Shown: positions 1 to 12,781, numbered from the stretch's first letter. The stretch is DNA of 64,000 nucleotides from Xenia sp. Carnegie-2017 (GCF_021976095.1 NW_025813482.1:7124993-7188992), one strand, 5' to 3'. Notes: a model not told the origin generated them from the sequence alone. Numbers and translations are program-made.

Positions 1-55
1 AAGTCGAAAAATTTTCGATTATTAAAAACATCGATGTTACAAAAGCGCTTGTGTT

Positions 56-198
56 TTGTGTACGTTTAGCATTGTGGGCGCATGTAGTGTTTTGTGCACG
101 TTTGGCATTGTGGGCGCATGTAGTATTGTGGGCGCATGTAGTATGGTGAGTACATGTAGTATGGTGAGTACATGTAGTATTGTGGGCGCATGTAGTAC
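56..198. repeat. short tandem repeat, ~18 bp unit
   Basis: Irregular copies of a unit like ATTGTGGGCGCATGTAGT follow one another, with variants containing GGTGAGTACATG. It lies just downstream of the last visible ARHGAP21/23 exon on the minus strand, so inside an intron. Confidence 0.75.
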
Positions 199-263
199 GG
201 TTTCTACATGGTATTAAATTTCAAACTGCAGGTTTACTTAGAAACAGTAAAAAAGATACGAAC

Positions 264-3200
264 CTGAAACAAATATTGCAAGCCGTTGTACGTCATTAGC
301 TTGAATACATTTTCCCTTTTGCGATAATCATAAGCAATATCAACAATGCAAGATTTAATGCTGATTGGTTTCTCATCAGGTCCACTTGATACCATCTGTT
401 GAAATGAAATATTGCAAATTATTCCACTGTACAATTAACTGACAAAAATTGTTTTAATTTGCCGCTTTGGACAAAACAATTCAAAATAACAGGAATCGGA
501 TAATCTGGTAAAAATTTGTAATAAAAATATATTTGCTGTAAAATTCATTTTATAAAGCGCTGTTGGCAAATAAATGTCGCAATAGCACACCTTGCAACCC
601 ATCCTGAAAATAAGCTCTTGCTCCCCTTCTCTCCAAGGAAAAGCCTACCTAAGACTCCTGCCCCTACCCAAGGAAAAGCCTACCTAAGACTCCTCCCCTC
701 CACAAGAAAAAGCCTACCTAAGACTCCCCCTCCACAAGGAAAAGCCTACCTAAGACTCCTTCCCCTCCACAAGGAAAAGCCTACCTAAGACTCCTGCCCA
801 CTACCCAAGGAAAAGCTTACCAAATTGCCTACCTAATTGAAACTAGCCCAATTGAAAAGTAAATCAAATTGCATACGTAACAATTACATATATAGTAATT
901 TAAGTTCCAATTAAAACAATTTCCATACATCCATTTTTCCATTTTTTCTTCCTTCCATTCTTCCATACATAATCTGTTAATTAAGCAACCCCTTCCATAC
1001 ATAATCTGTACCACTTCCATACATAAGCAACCCCTTCCATACATAATACATAAGCAACCCCTTCCATACATAAGCCTTCCCTTGTACAAGCCAAACAAAA
1101 GTCGCAAAAAGCTTTGGTCTGAGGTTCACAAATAAAGTAATTATTCTCAAATTTGATGTACAAGTGCTGCAAATGAAGCAAGTTACCTCACGTGGCTTCT
1201 CCTTGCATATGTACAAAATGTGACCTTTGAGAATAACAAACACACGTTTCCAAGATCGCTAGAAATGATAATCAAATGTACGTGAGAACTTTAAGAGAAA
1301 ATTAGTAAAATGTTACAAAAAATTATCACTACCCGTCCATGTGTAGCAGTGTATTTACGTTTGAGGTAACCCTCTTTATCAATCTAAAGAAATAATAACA
1401 ACGAAGAATTTCGGTGAATTCACCGTTTACGTGGCTTATAAAATTGTTCCACCTTTATTAGTACAAAAATCCAACAACTCGTGAAATTGAAACCAATCTT
1501 TTGTAAAGATGCTTGAGAACTTATGTTTATGATACCTCAACTAAATCTTCAGAACATTTTCTTTTTAGGCTTAGCCGTTTTACATCCTCATTAAAATCCT
1601 AAAAAAATTCTAATGCTTACATTTATAAATCGCAAAATAACATATATTAACATAAATAACAAAATAACATATATTAACATAAAAATGTCTTCGTTGAATT
1701 GTTCGGAATCGTTACATAACATTTTACCTCTAAGCATTCGTCATCGTATTCATCGTCATCTTCTAAACTATCTTCTCGTTTGATTTTAAATGACGATGTT
1801 TCGTTGTTTTTTTTCTTTTCAGTCTAAAGATAAATTAGCAGGTCTTTAAGTAATCATATACGAAATGCTTAGAAGCTAACTGGCTGGAGTTTTTGGAAAT
1901 GTTTCTTTATTTTCTAGCAAAAAGAGGTTTCAAATGGAAAACTTGGTATATTAACAGCGATGAATAATATGACAAGATAACAAGCCTTATAACTATGGGC
2001 CTATTGCTTTTTTACACAAAATATAAATCAATCATTACCACCAGAAAATTTCTCGAAGCAAATGGATTTTATATTCGTTGGAAGGCAATCTGCACCCACC
2101 CCCAACACAACCTCGCTTATGAAAAAACCACTTTTAACTGTCTTCTCTTTGAGTATTTGTAATTAAAGCAGTTTTATCTTCATGGTTAAAAGTTTTGATA
2201 AGAAAGAATTTCATTAGCAATAATAGGAATAAAGACCATTTTATACTGCTAACCAATATATGGTACATTTTTAACCATTTAACTATGACCATGATTTTAA
2301 CTTCAACATCAAATATGTACTCGTAATCCATTCAAAATCCTTTAAATGAACTTCAAGGTACGCGAGTACAAAAATTCCAAGTTGATAAAAATAAATCTTA
2401 CATCAAAAACGTTGTTCTTGTCTTGGAAACTAGTTAAACCATTGTCCTCTTCATTTACTTTCGACTGTAACTGCAGTGTATTGGAGGAAACTATTCCTTC
2501 AGTTGCCATTAAATAAGACACCCTTCTGTTAGCTGGACTTGCTGATCGCGATCTAATTCGGCACGTTTGAGGCACTTTAAGCTGCCAAACGTTTCTATTG
2601 TCCTGAGCGACTAGTATATTGTTGTTCCTTGAAGTAGTCAATTTTCCCACACTTCCGTCATTCTGTATAATCGGGTTAGTTAATTCTGACTTTTCCAAAT
2701 CATCTTATTCCCTTTACTGATATCGTCGACATTTTGAAGGTTCCAGTTACATTCATTTGAATTATCTTTAGACATGCAGACAGGCTTACTCTCCATTAAA
2801 GGCTCGTCATCACAGTAAGATGTTGGACGTAGAAACTGATGCAGGCGAGATCTATTTTTCGAACTTTCAGATTTTTTTGCGCGTGTGATAAAAAAATAAC
2901 GATCAGAACCAGTGGTAGTCAAATGATTGTCATTTTCTAAAGACTCCTGGTCACTGCTATCATCGCGACTATCTTGATGTAGATATAAATCATAACCATT
3001 GCCCACATATTTCTTGTACTAATTGCAAAAAAAAAAATTATGATGATGATATATCGCCAAAAACTAAATGAAACCAAGTGTTTCGTTTTCCCTGAGACTG
3101 TCGTGTATAGTTGGAGTATATAATTAAATGTTTTGAGAGGTACAGGGGGGGGGGAAGAAATGAGAAGCCAGGGGTGTTTTCATCAGCTAAACATAAAAAA

Positions 3201-5823
3201 CAACGAGCTACTAAGAAACAAGACAAAACTAATCACATTGCCGAACATCACCGAATCACAAAGCACAACATTGACTGGGACTCGGCAAAATGCATTACTT
3301 ACAGTACTGACGACTATAGACAACGGCTTACATTAGATAGTTGGTATACCAACTTGGAACAAACCCCCCTGAACAGATCACAGCAATTACCGGCACCTTA
3401 AAAACGACTTATTCACAATACAAACAAACGATCAACTAAAAACATTACACTTCACACTAATTCACAATGACAATACACAATTGACACTCACACATTACAA
3501 CTCAAAACATTACACCTAAATCACACATCACAACTAAAAATAAAATATTTCACTTCACACTAATTCACAATGACAATACACATTTCCTGTACACACAATA
3601 CAATGACGTAAGAACCAGATAACAAATACGGCTAACCTGACGTTTACTCCTCATTTGACTCTGAGGATGACTACCGCTAAGGTTGTCTAAACGTCAGTCA
3701 ACACCGACAAAAACAGTCCTTCTCAGGACTACACCAACCTGGACGATCTACATTTACAAACATGTAACGATACTCCTGGGTTTAAACCATTTACTTTAAA
3801 ACAATCATAAACTCGATTTCAGCAAGTATAGTAACACGGCAAGTATAGTATCACAGCAAGTATAGTATCAAGGCAAGTATAGTATCAAGGCAAGTATAGT
3901 ATCAAGGCAAGTATAGTATCACGGCAAGTATAGTATCACGACAAGTATAGTATCACGGCATGTATAGTATCAAGGCAAGTATAGTATCAAGGCAAGTATA
4001 GTATCACGGCAAGTATAGTATCAAGGCAAGTATAGTATCACGGCAAGTACAAGTATAGTATCACGGCAAGTATAGTATCACGGCAAGTATAGTATCACGG
4101 CATTTATAGTATCACGGCAAGTATAGTATCACGGCATTTATAGTATCACGGCAAGTATAGTATCACGGCATTTATAGTATCAAGGCAAGTATAGTATCAC
4201 GGCAAGTATAGTATCACGGCAAGTATAGTATCACGGCAAGTATAGTATCACGGCAAGTATATCAAGGCAAGTATACGGCAAGTATAGTATCACGGCAAGT
4301 GTAGTATCAAGGCAAGTATAGTATCACGGCAAGTATAGTATCACGACAAGTATAGTATCACGGCATTTATAGTATCACGGCATTTATAGTATCACGGCAA
4401 GTATAGTATCACGGCAAGTATAGTATCACGGCAAGTATAGTATCACGGCAAGTATAGTATCAAGGCAAGTATAGTATCACGGCAAGTATAGTATCACGGC
4501 AAGTATAGTATCACGGCAAGTATAGTATCACGGCAAGTATAGTATCACGGCATTTATAGTATCACGGCATTTATAGTATCACGGCAAGTATAGTATCAAG
4601 GCAAGTATAGTATCACGGCAAGTATAGTATCACGGCATTTATAGTATCACGGCAAGTATAGTATCACGGCAAGTATAGTATCACGGCATTTATAGTATCA
4701 AGGCAAGTATAGTATCAAGGCAAGTATAGTATCACGGCAAGTATAGTATCACGGCATAGAGATATTTTTCAACGATACACCTGTCCCCTTCTCCCATTTC
4801 AATTCACTTCCGACACCCTTCATGTATTGAAATGTATTTATTTTCTATTTCACCTTTCTTTTCGATGGATCTACTACGACGTTCACATCAACAGCATTGC
4901 TACAAAACACAAAAATTTCCATTGGTATTTCATAATATAATGTAGAAACGACAATCGAGAGATCACCTTCGTTTTAATAATTCATCAATGTCAGTGACTC
5001 TCCTTCCGTGCACAGTTGAATTGTTAACACTAATCACTTCATCTCCTATAAAACAGTAGAAATTATGAAAAAATGGACGTAGAAATTAATTAATCTTGAA
5101 GATAGATGAAGATGTCGTCGTCATAGAAAATGGCTCTTGTTACAACGTGTGACTTTCAGTGTACCATGTGAATAATGTTTCAAATATCGATACCTTTCAT
5201 AAAACCAGCCTGATCGGCAGAACCACCTGGAGCTATCCATTTAAGAAACGCTTTGTCAATAACAAGATCCTCTTTATTTGACGAACTTGAAGTACCGCTG
5301 CTGCCAACGCTCAAGTCGCCATCACTTCCACTAAAATCTTCATCGTCGTCGTCATCAAAACTTTCATACTTTTGTTTTCCCTGTTATTCAAGGGTTTTAA
5401 AATATTTAAAGATCTTGGGCGGTTGAACAAAAGATGGATTATACTCCAGAAAATATTACATATACATTAGAACTGATTTAAACATATTAAATTGTAATCA
5501 CGTTTATATTACATCTAAATTAATGCATAAAAGCAAGTTTTATGCATTAATTTAAATATAATATAAAATTTTGGCATTGGAAGCTGTCTACAAATTAACT
5601 GCTGGATCTATTTACGACGTAATTATTATTGAATATGCGCAGTTCCGGTAAATCTTTTCCCATCGTCGACAGAATTTAATCTAAGAATGGGAAAAAGTTC
5701 TTTGAACCGGCAATCAATTGACATATTGAAACCAATGACGTCATTGTAAAAAATTCTTAAAAACTAAAATGAATTTCAAGAACAAAATATTAAACTTACG
5801 ACTTCATCTAGATCCAAACTCAT
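264..5823 (-). CDS. ARHGAP21: Rho GTPase-activating protein, ARHGAP21/23 type (5' part)
   Basis: Partial gene; the 3' part, including the expected RhoGAP domain, lies beyond the left edge. Exons: 5800-5823, 5194-5380, 4967-5045, 4854-4899, 2402-3018, 1728-1823, 1536-1598, 1333-1383, 1187-1258, 264-395. All junctions are GT/AG with matching phases, and the ATG at 5823 is the first after an in-frame stop. After an Asp/Ser-rich start comes the second half of a PDZ domain (FLKWIAPGGSADQAGF, then GDEVISVNNSTVHGRR). The last four exons give a PH domain (EGYLKRKY, SWKRVFVILKGHILY, KPISIKSCIVDIAYDYRKR, NGLQYLFQ) that matches my recollection of the ARHGAP21/23 PH domain closely. Family members inactivate Cdc42/RhoA at Golgi and cell cortex. 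The 2402-3018 exon needs one extra base to stay open. The first PDZ strands and binding loop are not in this model, so an upstream exon may be missing. Orthology to 21 versus 23 is not resolvable. Confidence 0.85.
630..815. repeat. tandem repeat, ~35-40 bp unit, 5 copies
   Basis: Five to six imperfect copies of a unit built around AAGGAAAAGCCTACCTAAGA and a C-rich linker. It lies in an ARHGAP21/23 intron between the exons at 264-395 and 1187-1258. Confidence 0.85.
955..1080. repeat. tandem repeat around CCTTCCATACATAA
   Basis: Repeated CCCCTTCCATACATAA blocks separated by short variable pieces, about six copies, in the same intron as the array at 630-815. Confidence 0.75.
3111..3809 (+). pseudogene. 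Penelope-like retroelement 3' end (GIY-YIG nuclease C-terminus remnant)
   Basis: Forward-strand reading through 3180-3401 gives a peptide with HRITKHNIDWDSAKCI, YRQRLTLDSWYTN and LNRSQQLPAP; after one in-frame TAA it continues KRLIHNTNKR. This pattern (H..I.W..A, R...LE.W, N....LP..Y..L) is what I recall from the end of Penelope-like ORFs, where the GIY-YIG endonuclease lies. It is followed at 3656-3700 by a hammerhead-like motif and a tail to about 3809, as expected for such elements. The reading frame is truncated at the front and interrupted, so this is a dead fragment. It lies antisense in an ARHGAP21/23 intron. Family assignment is from memory. Confidence 0.55.
3656..3700 (+). ncRNA. degenerate hammerhead-like motif (copy 1)
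   Basis: Stem I arms TGACT (3656-3660) and AGTCA (3696-3700) flank CTGAGGA (3661-3667), a hairpin GACTACC/GGTTGTC (3669-3687) and TAAAC-GTC. The conserved G of the GAAA core is T at 3688, so this copy is probably inactive. CTGACGTTTA (3637-3646) and TAAACGTCAG (3688-3697) also pair, offering a competing fold. The intact relative is at 57441-57485. Confidence 0.5.
3829..4757. repeat. 17-bp minisatellite, over 50 copies
   Basis: About 930 bp of near-perfect tandem copies of GGCAAGTATAGTATCAC, with variants where AAG is replaced by TTT or CAC by AAG. It begins directly after the Penelope-like tail and fills much of the intron between the ARHGAP21/23 exons at 2402-3018 and 4854-4899. Confidence 0.97.
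5517..5553. repeat. perfect 16-bp hairpin, 5-nt loop
   Basis: AAATTAATGCATAAAA (5517-5532) and its exact reverse complement (5538-5553) enclose GCAAG. It lies in the first ARHGAP21/23 intron. The arms are AT-rich, so chance is possible. Confidence 0.8.
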
Positions 5824-6270
5824 TGGGCAGAGAGGAAGAAATTATAAGTGCTATTGATGGAAAAGTTAGGACACAAGTAATGACGACGTGTTTCGGTGTT
5901 TGAAAATTAGTTTTTGAAAGTTTTTAAACTGGTTTATAGTTGCTTAATATCTTACAAAAATGTTAAGGTATTTGACTTGTTTCAGACAAACCATAGTCCC
6001 AAGATCCTAAATTTTGAAGCAAATTTTCTCACCCGCTGTTGTATTGTCCAAATCTTGATTAAATATGTCGCAAGGTAAGCCATGTATTAATGACAATTTT
6101 GCTAATATCTAAAACTTTCATCGCAATCATACTGCAATTTTCCTCGAAATCCCAGCTGTTAAATTGCATAATTGCCTTTGACATGCATTAAGCAATTTTA
6201 AATACATCAAGGGTAGATATATTTTTGTGCTATCAATTTTAATTATCGTATCAGTTTAAAACATTGTCAC

Positions 6271-6360
6271 ATCAGTATACACGCATACAACAAACATTCT
6301 CATCAGTATACACGCATACAACAAACATTCTCATCAGTATACACGTACACAACAATTCAT
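6271..6360. repeat. 31-bp tandem repeat, 3 copies
   Basis: ATCAGTATACACGCATACAA starts at 6271, 6302 and 6333 (period 31), the third copy degraded. It keeps a forward frame open for a short stretch but nothing suggests a gene. Confidence 0.85.
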
Positions 6361-9300
6361 TTTTATTCTTAACAAATACGCAAGCATCTTTTGTTGACAC
6401 ATACCTTGTCCATGGTAGCTTTCAACAAATACTTGAAATTAATTCCGAACCCATACTGTTTTCTATACAATCTCACACATCGAACAGTTGAAATCACTGT
6501 TTCATTTTGAGAACTCCAGACGGGAGGATTAACTATCACGTGTCCAGACCGATTTTTCTATAAAAAATGACAATGAAGATTTGAAAAGAGTCCACTTGAA
6601 CAACCCTCTAAAAAAAACATGACAATGGACTTAGAGATGTTAGGTAAATTTCTACAACGTTCTTGAAGCGTTTTTGTCTCAAATCTCAAATGAACAAATC
6701 CTACATTTTCATGCCTTACTAGCGTAAGTACGATGATATAATCAGGGAACTAAAATGTTTTTTTCGGGAAAAATTTGTCTTTGCCAGAGGGAAAATCAAT
6801 GACATTGGCAATAGAAGCTTTAGCAATTAGAGAATTGCTTGCTTGAGTATAATCACAAGGAAAAACATAGCTTCAAAATGAACCCTGCAGGTCTGTAGCA
6901 AAGTTCTTATGATGCAAAGCAATTGTGTAACTATAACATAGAGTTTCAATCGCACATCCAATAATTTATTGTTTATCAAACATAACAGGCGTAGCGCATG
7001 AGTCATATAACAAATTTGTTTGTCTCGTATGCAGGTGTTTTATCTGGCTTGAATTTGATCGAGCAAGAATACATTTATATACACCCGTGAAATGTCCCCT
7101 TGATTGGCAGCAAATGATCACCCATGAATAGAGCACGTGTGACTAGGACATCATTTCAACGATTTCGAGGCATGGGAGAAAAATTTCAAAACATCTTTGT
7201 TAATGACTAATGTTCATTGGACAAATGGAAAATGCTATTTTAAGTTGATAAATGTTTCAAGTAGCAATCATGCTCTAAGACAATTAGCAAATTTCAAACT
7301 GATAGGTTAATTGACTGCTAAGGGAAATCAAAGAAGCCATATGAGTCATATTCATAAGAAAGTCACGGCTTTATCCTTTTGATTATTTTAGAATTATATC
7401 CTCTTAATGCAAATATTTTGACAATGGCAATAGCAAAACGCACATTTCAAGGATTGTCCTGTTCAAGGTAATGTACTCATGGCAACTATACTATACACTA
7501 AAAGGAAACTCTACGTCCACCTTTAATTATGTCAAATACAATTCAAGTTTGAAAGAGCTGGCTAGAGCAGACTTGCTAAAAAAGCTTTAAGATGGAAAAC
7601 TTTTATATCTGTTTTATTTGTCAGCGCTACAATATGAAAAATAATGATGGAAATTTTTGTCATTCCAAAAATATTTTCACTGTATATTTTTCGATTCAGA
7701 GGAATAAACAATGATAAATTACTCTTAAAAAAAGCCAAAGTTTTCCAGATAAAGGTATAGGAATAAAAAAGTGAAATCATAAAACCAATAAATAGTTTGA
7801 AATAAGAATAAAAACAGATCGATAGCTCGTAAAAGAAAACAGGCCCAATTTTCGGATGATTTATGAATGATACAAGGGCATAAATTAATCCCTACGTACT
7901 ATCGAATCATTTTACTAACCTTTCCATAGCCGATTATTGTGAATCGTAGGCAAGAACGTCCGATACAAAAACTACGAAAATTTAGGTTTTGTTAAAGTAC
8001 AACATTAATTTGTAGCTCGTTAACAACCGCAGGGCGAAAGCGCGGAGCGAACCAAACACTGTCTGACTTGAATTGTCATTTGACACCACGACAAGCTAAA
8101 CTACTCAAATTATCACTCTGGAATACGATTTCATTCACTTTCATAAAATGGTTGTTTTTAGTTACAAACTGCGACTTATGTTCTTTTTCATCGTTTCTTT
8201 GCATTCAGTCCATGTTTTCCTGAGGACACAGATTTTACCATTTGTGTTCACTTGTGTCACAATGTAGACGTTTTCTCAGTTTAAAAAAAAACATATCCAT
8301 CGACAATAATCCATATGGCATAACCATAGCTTAACAGCAAAAAATTCTTTTTAAAAACAATTACATGACAAATATTGACTAGTAACACCATGTGGTCACG
8401 GACATCATAAAATTGTTGTTTAACAGGCTCAAGTCACGCTTTGCCTTGATCAATTTTCTATTCTGCAAGTCTAACTCTAGAAGACTCCACTGTTTATCCA
8501 TATTGGGTGATGATTTGACTTGAAGGACCAATAAAAACAATACCATATTTTTATTTCAATTGATATGAAATTGGAATTACAACAAACTTTGGCAATGACA
8601 TAAAAGGTTTGAATTAATCAATGTGTATTTTAATTGCAAAGGAATTTTCACCATCAATAAATTGCAAATTTGCAATGGTACAAAAAGTTCACCACCATAT
8701 AAAATCATCTAATGACAGCATACCATAAATCTATACATGTGAAATCAAAAATTTATGATTTTCATTCCAGATTTAGTTCAGATTCAATCACAATTTCCGA
8801 TCAGAATTTTAATATCTTTTGTAAGCTTAGCCTGTAGAATAAAATCGAGACCAAGCAAAAAACCAACTTACATAACCATTCACCCAATATACACAGGTTA
8901 TTTAACAAAGCAGGCTTAAATTTTTATTCTGTGGAGTGCAAATTTTTCGGTGTAACTATCATTGTTTTTTAGAAAATTAATTTCATTGATTGTTTTATCA
9001 GCAAGTGAACACAAAAAGTTTTCGACACAAGGAGTAAAAAGTTCGTCAGACAGTAAAATGAAATATTTAAACTTCTCTGCACTAGTACAAATTCACTGCA
9101 AAATCCATAATTTAAGTTGCTCACAATGAATTTAAAACACGTTTACAAACTAAACATATGATTGGCTTATCTTCATCTTCGTTTACAAAACCTTTTGCTT
9201 AACTTTTTATGAAAGTTTGGGCTTGATAATGAATTTGCAAAGTTCGCAAAGTTTAAAGTTCATCCATACATGGAAAATAAATGCCAAATAAACATGTAAA

Positions 9301-10732
9301 CAAGTAATAATACTGATCTTAGATAAGTTGGGTTTTCAGTCTAGGGTAAAACATGTGAAAATTATTTTTCCAACACAATGTAGAAAAATTTGGATGTGGT
9401 TATACCTGTTATTATATAATTATACTGTTGTTATCAATTGTAGTTATTGATAGAAATCTTTGGTAAAATATATGCAGCAAAGGTTCTAATGACGTAGATT
9501 GATTGAGCCGATTAAATATTCTTGTGTGTGTAAAATTTATAAAAATCAGTACTATTTGTCAAGATTATACTTCAGCATTATTGCAGTAGTAATATGAACA
9601 TATCATAATCCAAAACATGGGAATTAGAATGGATCTTGAGGACAAGGCTCAAAATAGTCAAAACAGAGAAAAACATATTAATGCCTTTTTTGATTAATTA
9701 TAAATATATTGTATTATGGTTCTTTTTCCATACAACTCATTCTTCGACTTCCTTGGTAATAAATACAAACTTGCCAATTTTGTTTCAACAATGTGTCATG
9801 CAAAACCCACATGCAAATTCCTTTGCAGAAATATTATGCATTACATGAGTCGTATGCCATAATAGCAAAGGTCCAAAATGATTGAATAACAAGCTCAAGT
9901 TTAAATTACATGTTTGAGCCCAAAATGTTAGCAATTATTGTTAAAATTACGTCTACATTAAACAAACAGTTTGAACAAATAGTTAAAACACGCGTCAACG
10001 AATAATGACAGGTACATTGAACTGGATAAACTCAGTAATCTATTTAAAGCTTAGGTGGCGAGTTAATTTAGATTGAACTTACCTTAAATCGAATTTTGCC
10101 CATCATTGCCCGACTTTTTATTTTGGTAAGTTAAGATTACCACTTTCACAGGCCTTTGCTGCTATATCACACGACAAAACCTTGTGTGAGTTTAATGAAA
10201 CAGGATGATTCCAACAATTTCCAATTTGTACTATATTTATAGTAATACTATCCACTTTGCATCACTCTTCAAATCCCAAGTCACATTTTGTATACGACAA
10301 CGCTCGATACTCTTCATGAAACCAACTCTAACCAAGGCCAGTAATAATTACAATTATATCAAATAATTTTAACTTTAACAGCATTTGACATAGGATTGTG
10401 GAAACCGTGGAAATGAACTTCAAATTGTAGCATCGTGTAATAAAATCAGAAGTTTCCTTAACTTTTCTTTGAGAATTGAGGCCCAGCATTGACTATTGTC
10501 AAGATATTAAAAATTTTGTGCCGAATGACATTGACAATTCTTTAAAACTAGCCAGTATCAATTAAAATACAGTCATTCTACACAAATTGTCCACGACCAT
10601 GCCTAAACTGTGATAAATAAACTGTTTACGCCATCCTTGCCAACCACCAATTCGTTCACGATATCATTCACGATGGAGGATTGTTATTGGCCAAGCCATG
10701 TGGGGGCGTATCAATTTTACGTTTTATGTGTG

Positions 10733-10779
10733 CCATTGAAGTAAATACATCTTTACTTCATATATATTTACTTCAATGG
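10733..10779. repeat. 14-bp perfect inverted repeat
   Basis: CCATTGAAGTAAAT (10733-10746) is exactly inverted at 10766-10779, with a 19-nt spacer that contains another TTTACTTC. Confidence 0.75.
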
Positions 10780-10854
10780 TGCGTGCTGCTGTTGCATGTG
10801 CTAATCTGCTGCAAGCAAGCAGTGAAAATCAAAACAATGTAAATGAGGAACAAC

Positions 10855-10945
10855 TACTGGTCAACTTCAGTTGATTCTCACAAGGGAGCAGGGGTAGAGT
10901 GGAAGTGTAAAAAAAGATAGGTAGACAGACAGATAGATAGATATA
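10855..10945. repeat. retroelement-tail-like sequence with GATA microsatellite
   Basis: Contains GGTCAACTTCAGTTGATTCT followed by CACAAGGGAG and then a run of AGATAGATAGACAGATAG. Related sequence occurs at 11570-11615 and 28255-28395. The pattern resembles LINE 3' ends that finish in simple repeats; no reverse-transcriptase coding is present here. Confidence 0.35.
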
Positions 10946-11110
10946 TGATATCAATGATGGATATAGATTGTTTTATATATGTAGTAAGCAGTTTACGCAA
11001 GCGCGCGAACTCCAAACAGGAGCACTCACGCACTCCAGTTCCAGTCCACACACAGTCACATAGTCATAAGGAAAATATGTACAGTTCAGGAGATTTTCAT
11101 TTTGCAGATA

Positions 11111-12781
11111 ATGCTTTTTACATTGTGTAATTTAATTTTTTCTTTCATATATTTTTCTGCTGGCACGACAAGTGAAACTATCCACTTTGTTAAGTATGAA
11201 TTTGATATTAGTACTTGTATCAAATTAATGACTAATTTAAAACTAACTTATTGACTTTATATTGACTTTCAGCGTTGAACCAGATCAACTTTATTGCAAT
11301 CAGGTATTTGGAAAATAGAACATGATTTAAATGGAAAAACCATGTGAACATTAATTTTTTAAATTTAAGAAATTACACAATGGTGAAAGTGCTTATTACT
11401 CATTGGCAAACCTTAAAGCGAATTCTGACTATGAAGTTCGTATTTCCTACCCTGCTGTGGTTAGTAACTCAAATACTGAATTAGACAATGTATGAATAGA
11501 GCCAGGTGGCTGAATTTTCTTTCGAATATGAATGAATGAATGAAAATGAATGAAAATCTTTCATTTTGACACGCTGGCCTTGTCAACTGGGGTTGATTTC
11601 CACAAGGGGCGTGCTTTTGTTCAATAACAATTACAAAATTTACTTGTTACAAAATTTACACGCTTGAATATCAGGTCAAAGTTTTTAGAATTGAGCATGG
11701 GGATGCTTAGAAAACTTTAGTTCTACATCATAGTAAATATCTGCAACAAAAAATAAATATTTGCAAAAATAAACAAAATTGCAAATATGTCACTACTATT
11801 TGATACTAAAAATTAAACATTCAAGATTAAGAGAGAACATGATAGGCCATTGGGAAATCTATATTTCTGCATGGTCATGCTTTCAACAATTTTATGAAAT
11901 ATGCACTTGTTCAGTTTCTGTGTATATCTATAATTATACATGTAACGTTCAAAACCTTTCATTAATATTAGTTACAAATGATTGTTTTAGATGCCAACAA
12001 AGTTCATCTTGAAACAAATAAATTCAACTACATCCACTGGTAGAAAACTCCTAAATATAGAGAAGACAGTATTTAATTCAGGTTTTAATGAGGTCAGTGT
12101 GTGATCTTCTTCTTGACTGGAAAATTTGTACTGTGCTCCTGACATCTCAAGTGCACAATTTTGTGAAAACTGGGCTTTTTGTGTGAATCTCAGATGCAAA
12201 GTTACAAACTTTCCAGTATGGACCTCATTTTGATTTTAAAGACTGAAATAGTTAAGAATTGATATGGTATTTATATTTTGCCAGAAAACATATTTTGAGG
12301 TCACAGCAATTTACACAGGTGTTCCAGTCATGGCTAGTTTAATGGAAGTTCCTGTTTTGTATGACATAAGTACGTTGTAAACTTGTTTAAAGTAAAATGT
12401 GTAAAAAAAATTTTTTGCATGTTATGTGAACGAGCCATTTCTACTAGAATACCAAACCCAAACTGTACTGTCATGCCTATCGTACATTTTATGAGATTAC
12501 CATCATTGTTTCCATGCTGATTCACATGTTGTGTAGCCAAGCTAGTATGAGGAGTATTGCTTGTATACTGTTTCAGCTATAATAATGTAAAAATATGCAA
12601 TTGCTCAGTGACTTCTAAATCTTCTATCTTTCTTGTAGTTGTAGAGCAGCTCTATGGAGGATTTCCTATTAATGTGTGGAAGATGGTTTTCATAGCTATT
12701 CTTGCTGTTTGTGCTGTATTCAAAGTTTGTCACAAACCTTTTATGAATTACATCATTGATGAGACACAAAAAGTTGCCTAA
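11111..12781 (+). CDS. small type I membrane protein, family unidentified
   Basis: Six exons: 11111-11193, 11273-11303, 11370-11459, 11991-12092, 12285-12369, 12639-12781. All are GT/AG bounded and the phases agree throughout, giving about 178 residues. The product starts with a signal peptide (MLFTLCNLIFSFIYFSAG), then a luminal or extracellular part of about 120 residues containing YYSLANLKANSDYEVRISYP, an N-glycosylation sequon (NST) and RKLLNIEKTVF. One membrane span follows (VWKMVFIAILAVCAVFKVC) and a 16-residue tail. The YEVRISYP stretch looks beta-rich. It is tail-to-tail with enkurin, with about 285 bp between stop codons. I do not recognise the family. The start is chosen because the first exon supplies both the signal peptide and the correct phase. 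Confidence 0.8.

Larger units (their letters stand above)
5824..11110. other. region without recognised genes
   Basis: 5.3 kb between the ARHGAP21/23 start and the small membrane-protein gene, both of which read away from it. It therefore holds the upstream regions of both. I found no open frame with family resemblance or spliced structure. Contents noted: three copies of a 31-bp repeat at 6271-6360, a 14-bp hairpin at 10733-10779, and a LINE-tail-like segment with GATA microsatellite at 10855-10945. Confidence 0.6.

Noticed and set aside
10774-10850. ATG frame MVRAAVACANLLQ followed by a GTAAAT donor as a first exon of the + strand membrane-protein gene
   Set aside because: The exon 11111-11193 gives a proper signal peptide and correct phase; this one has neither.
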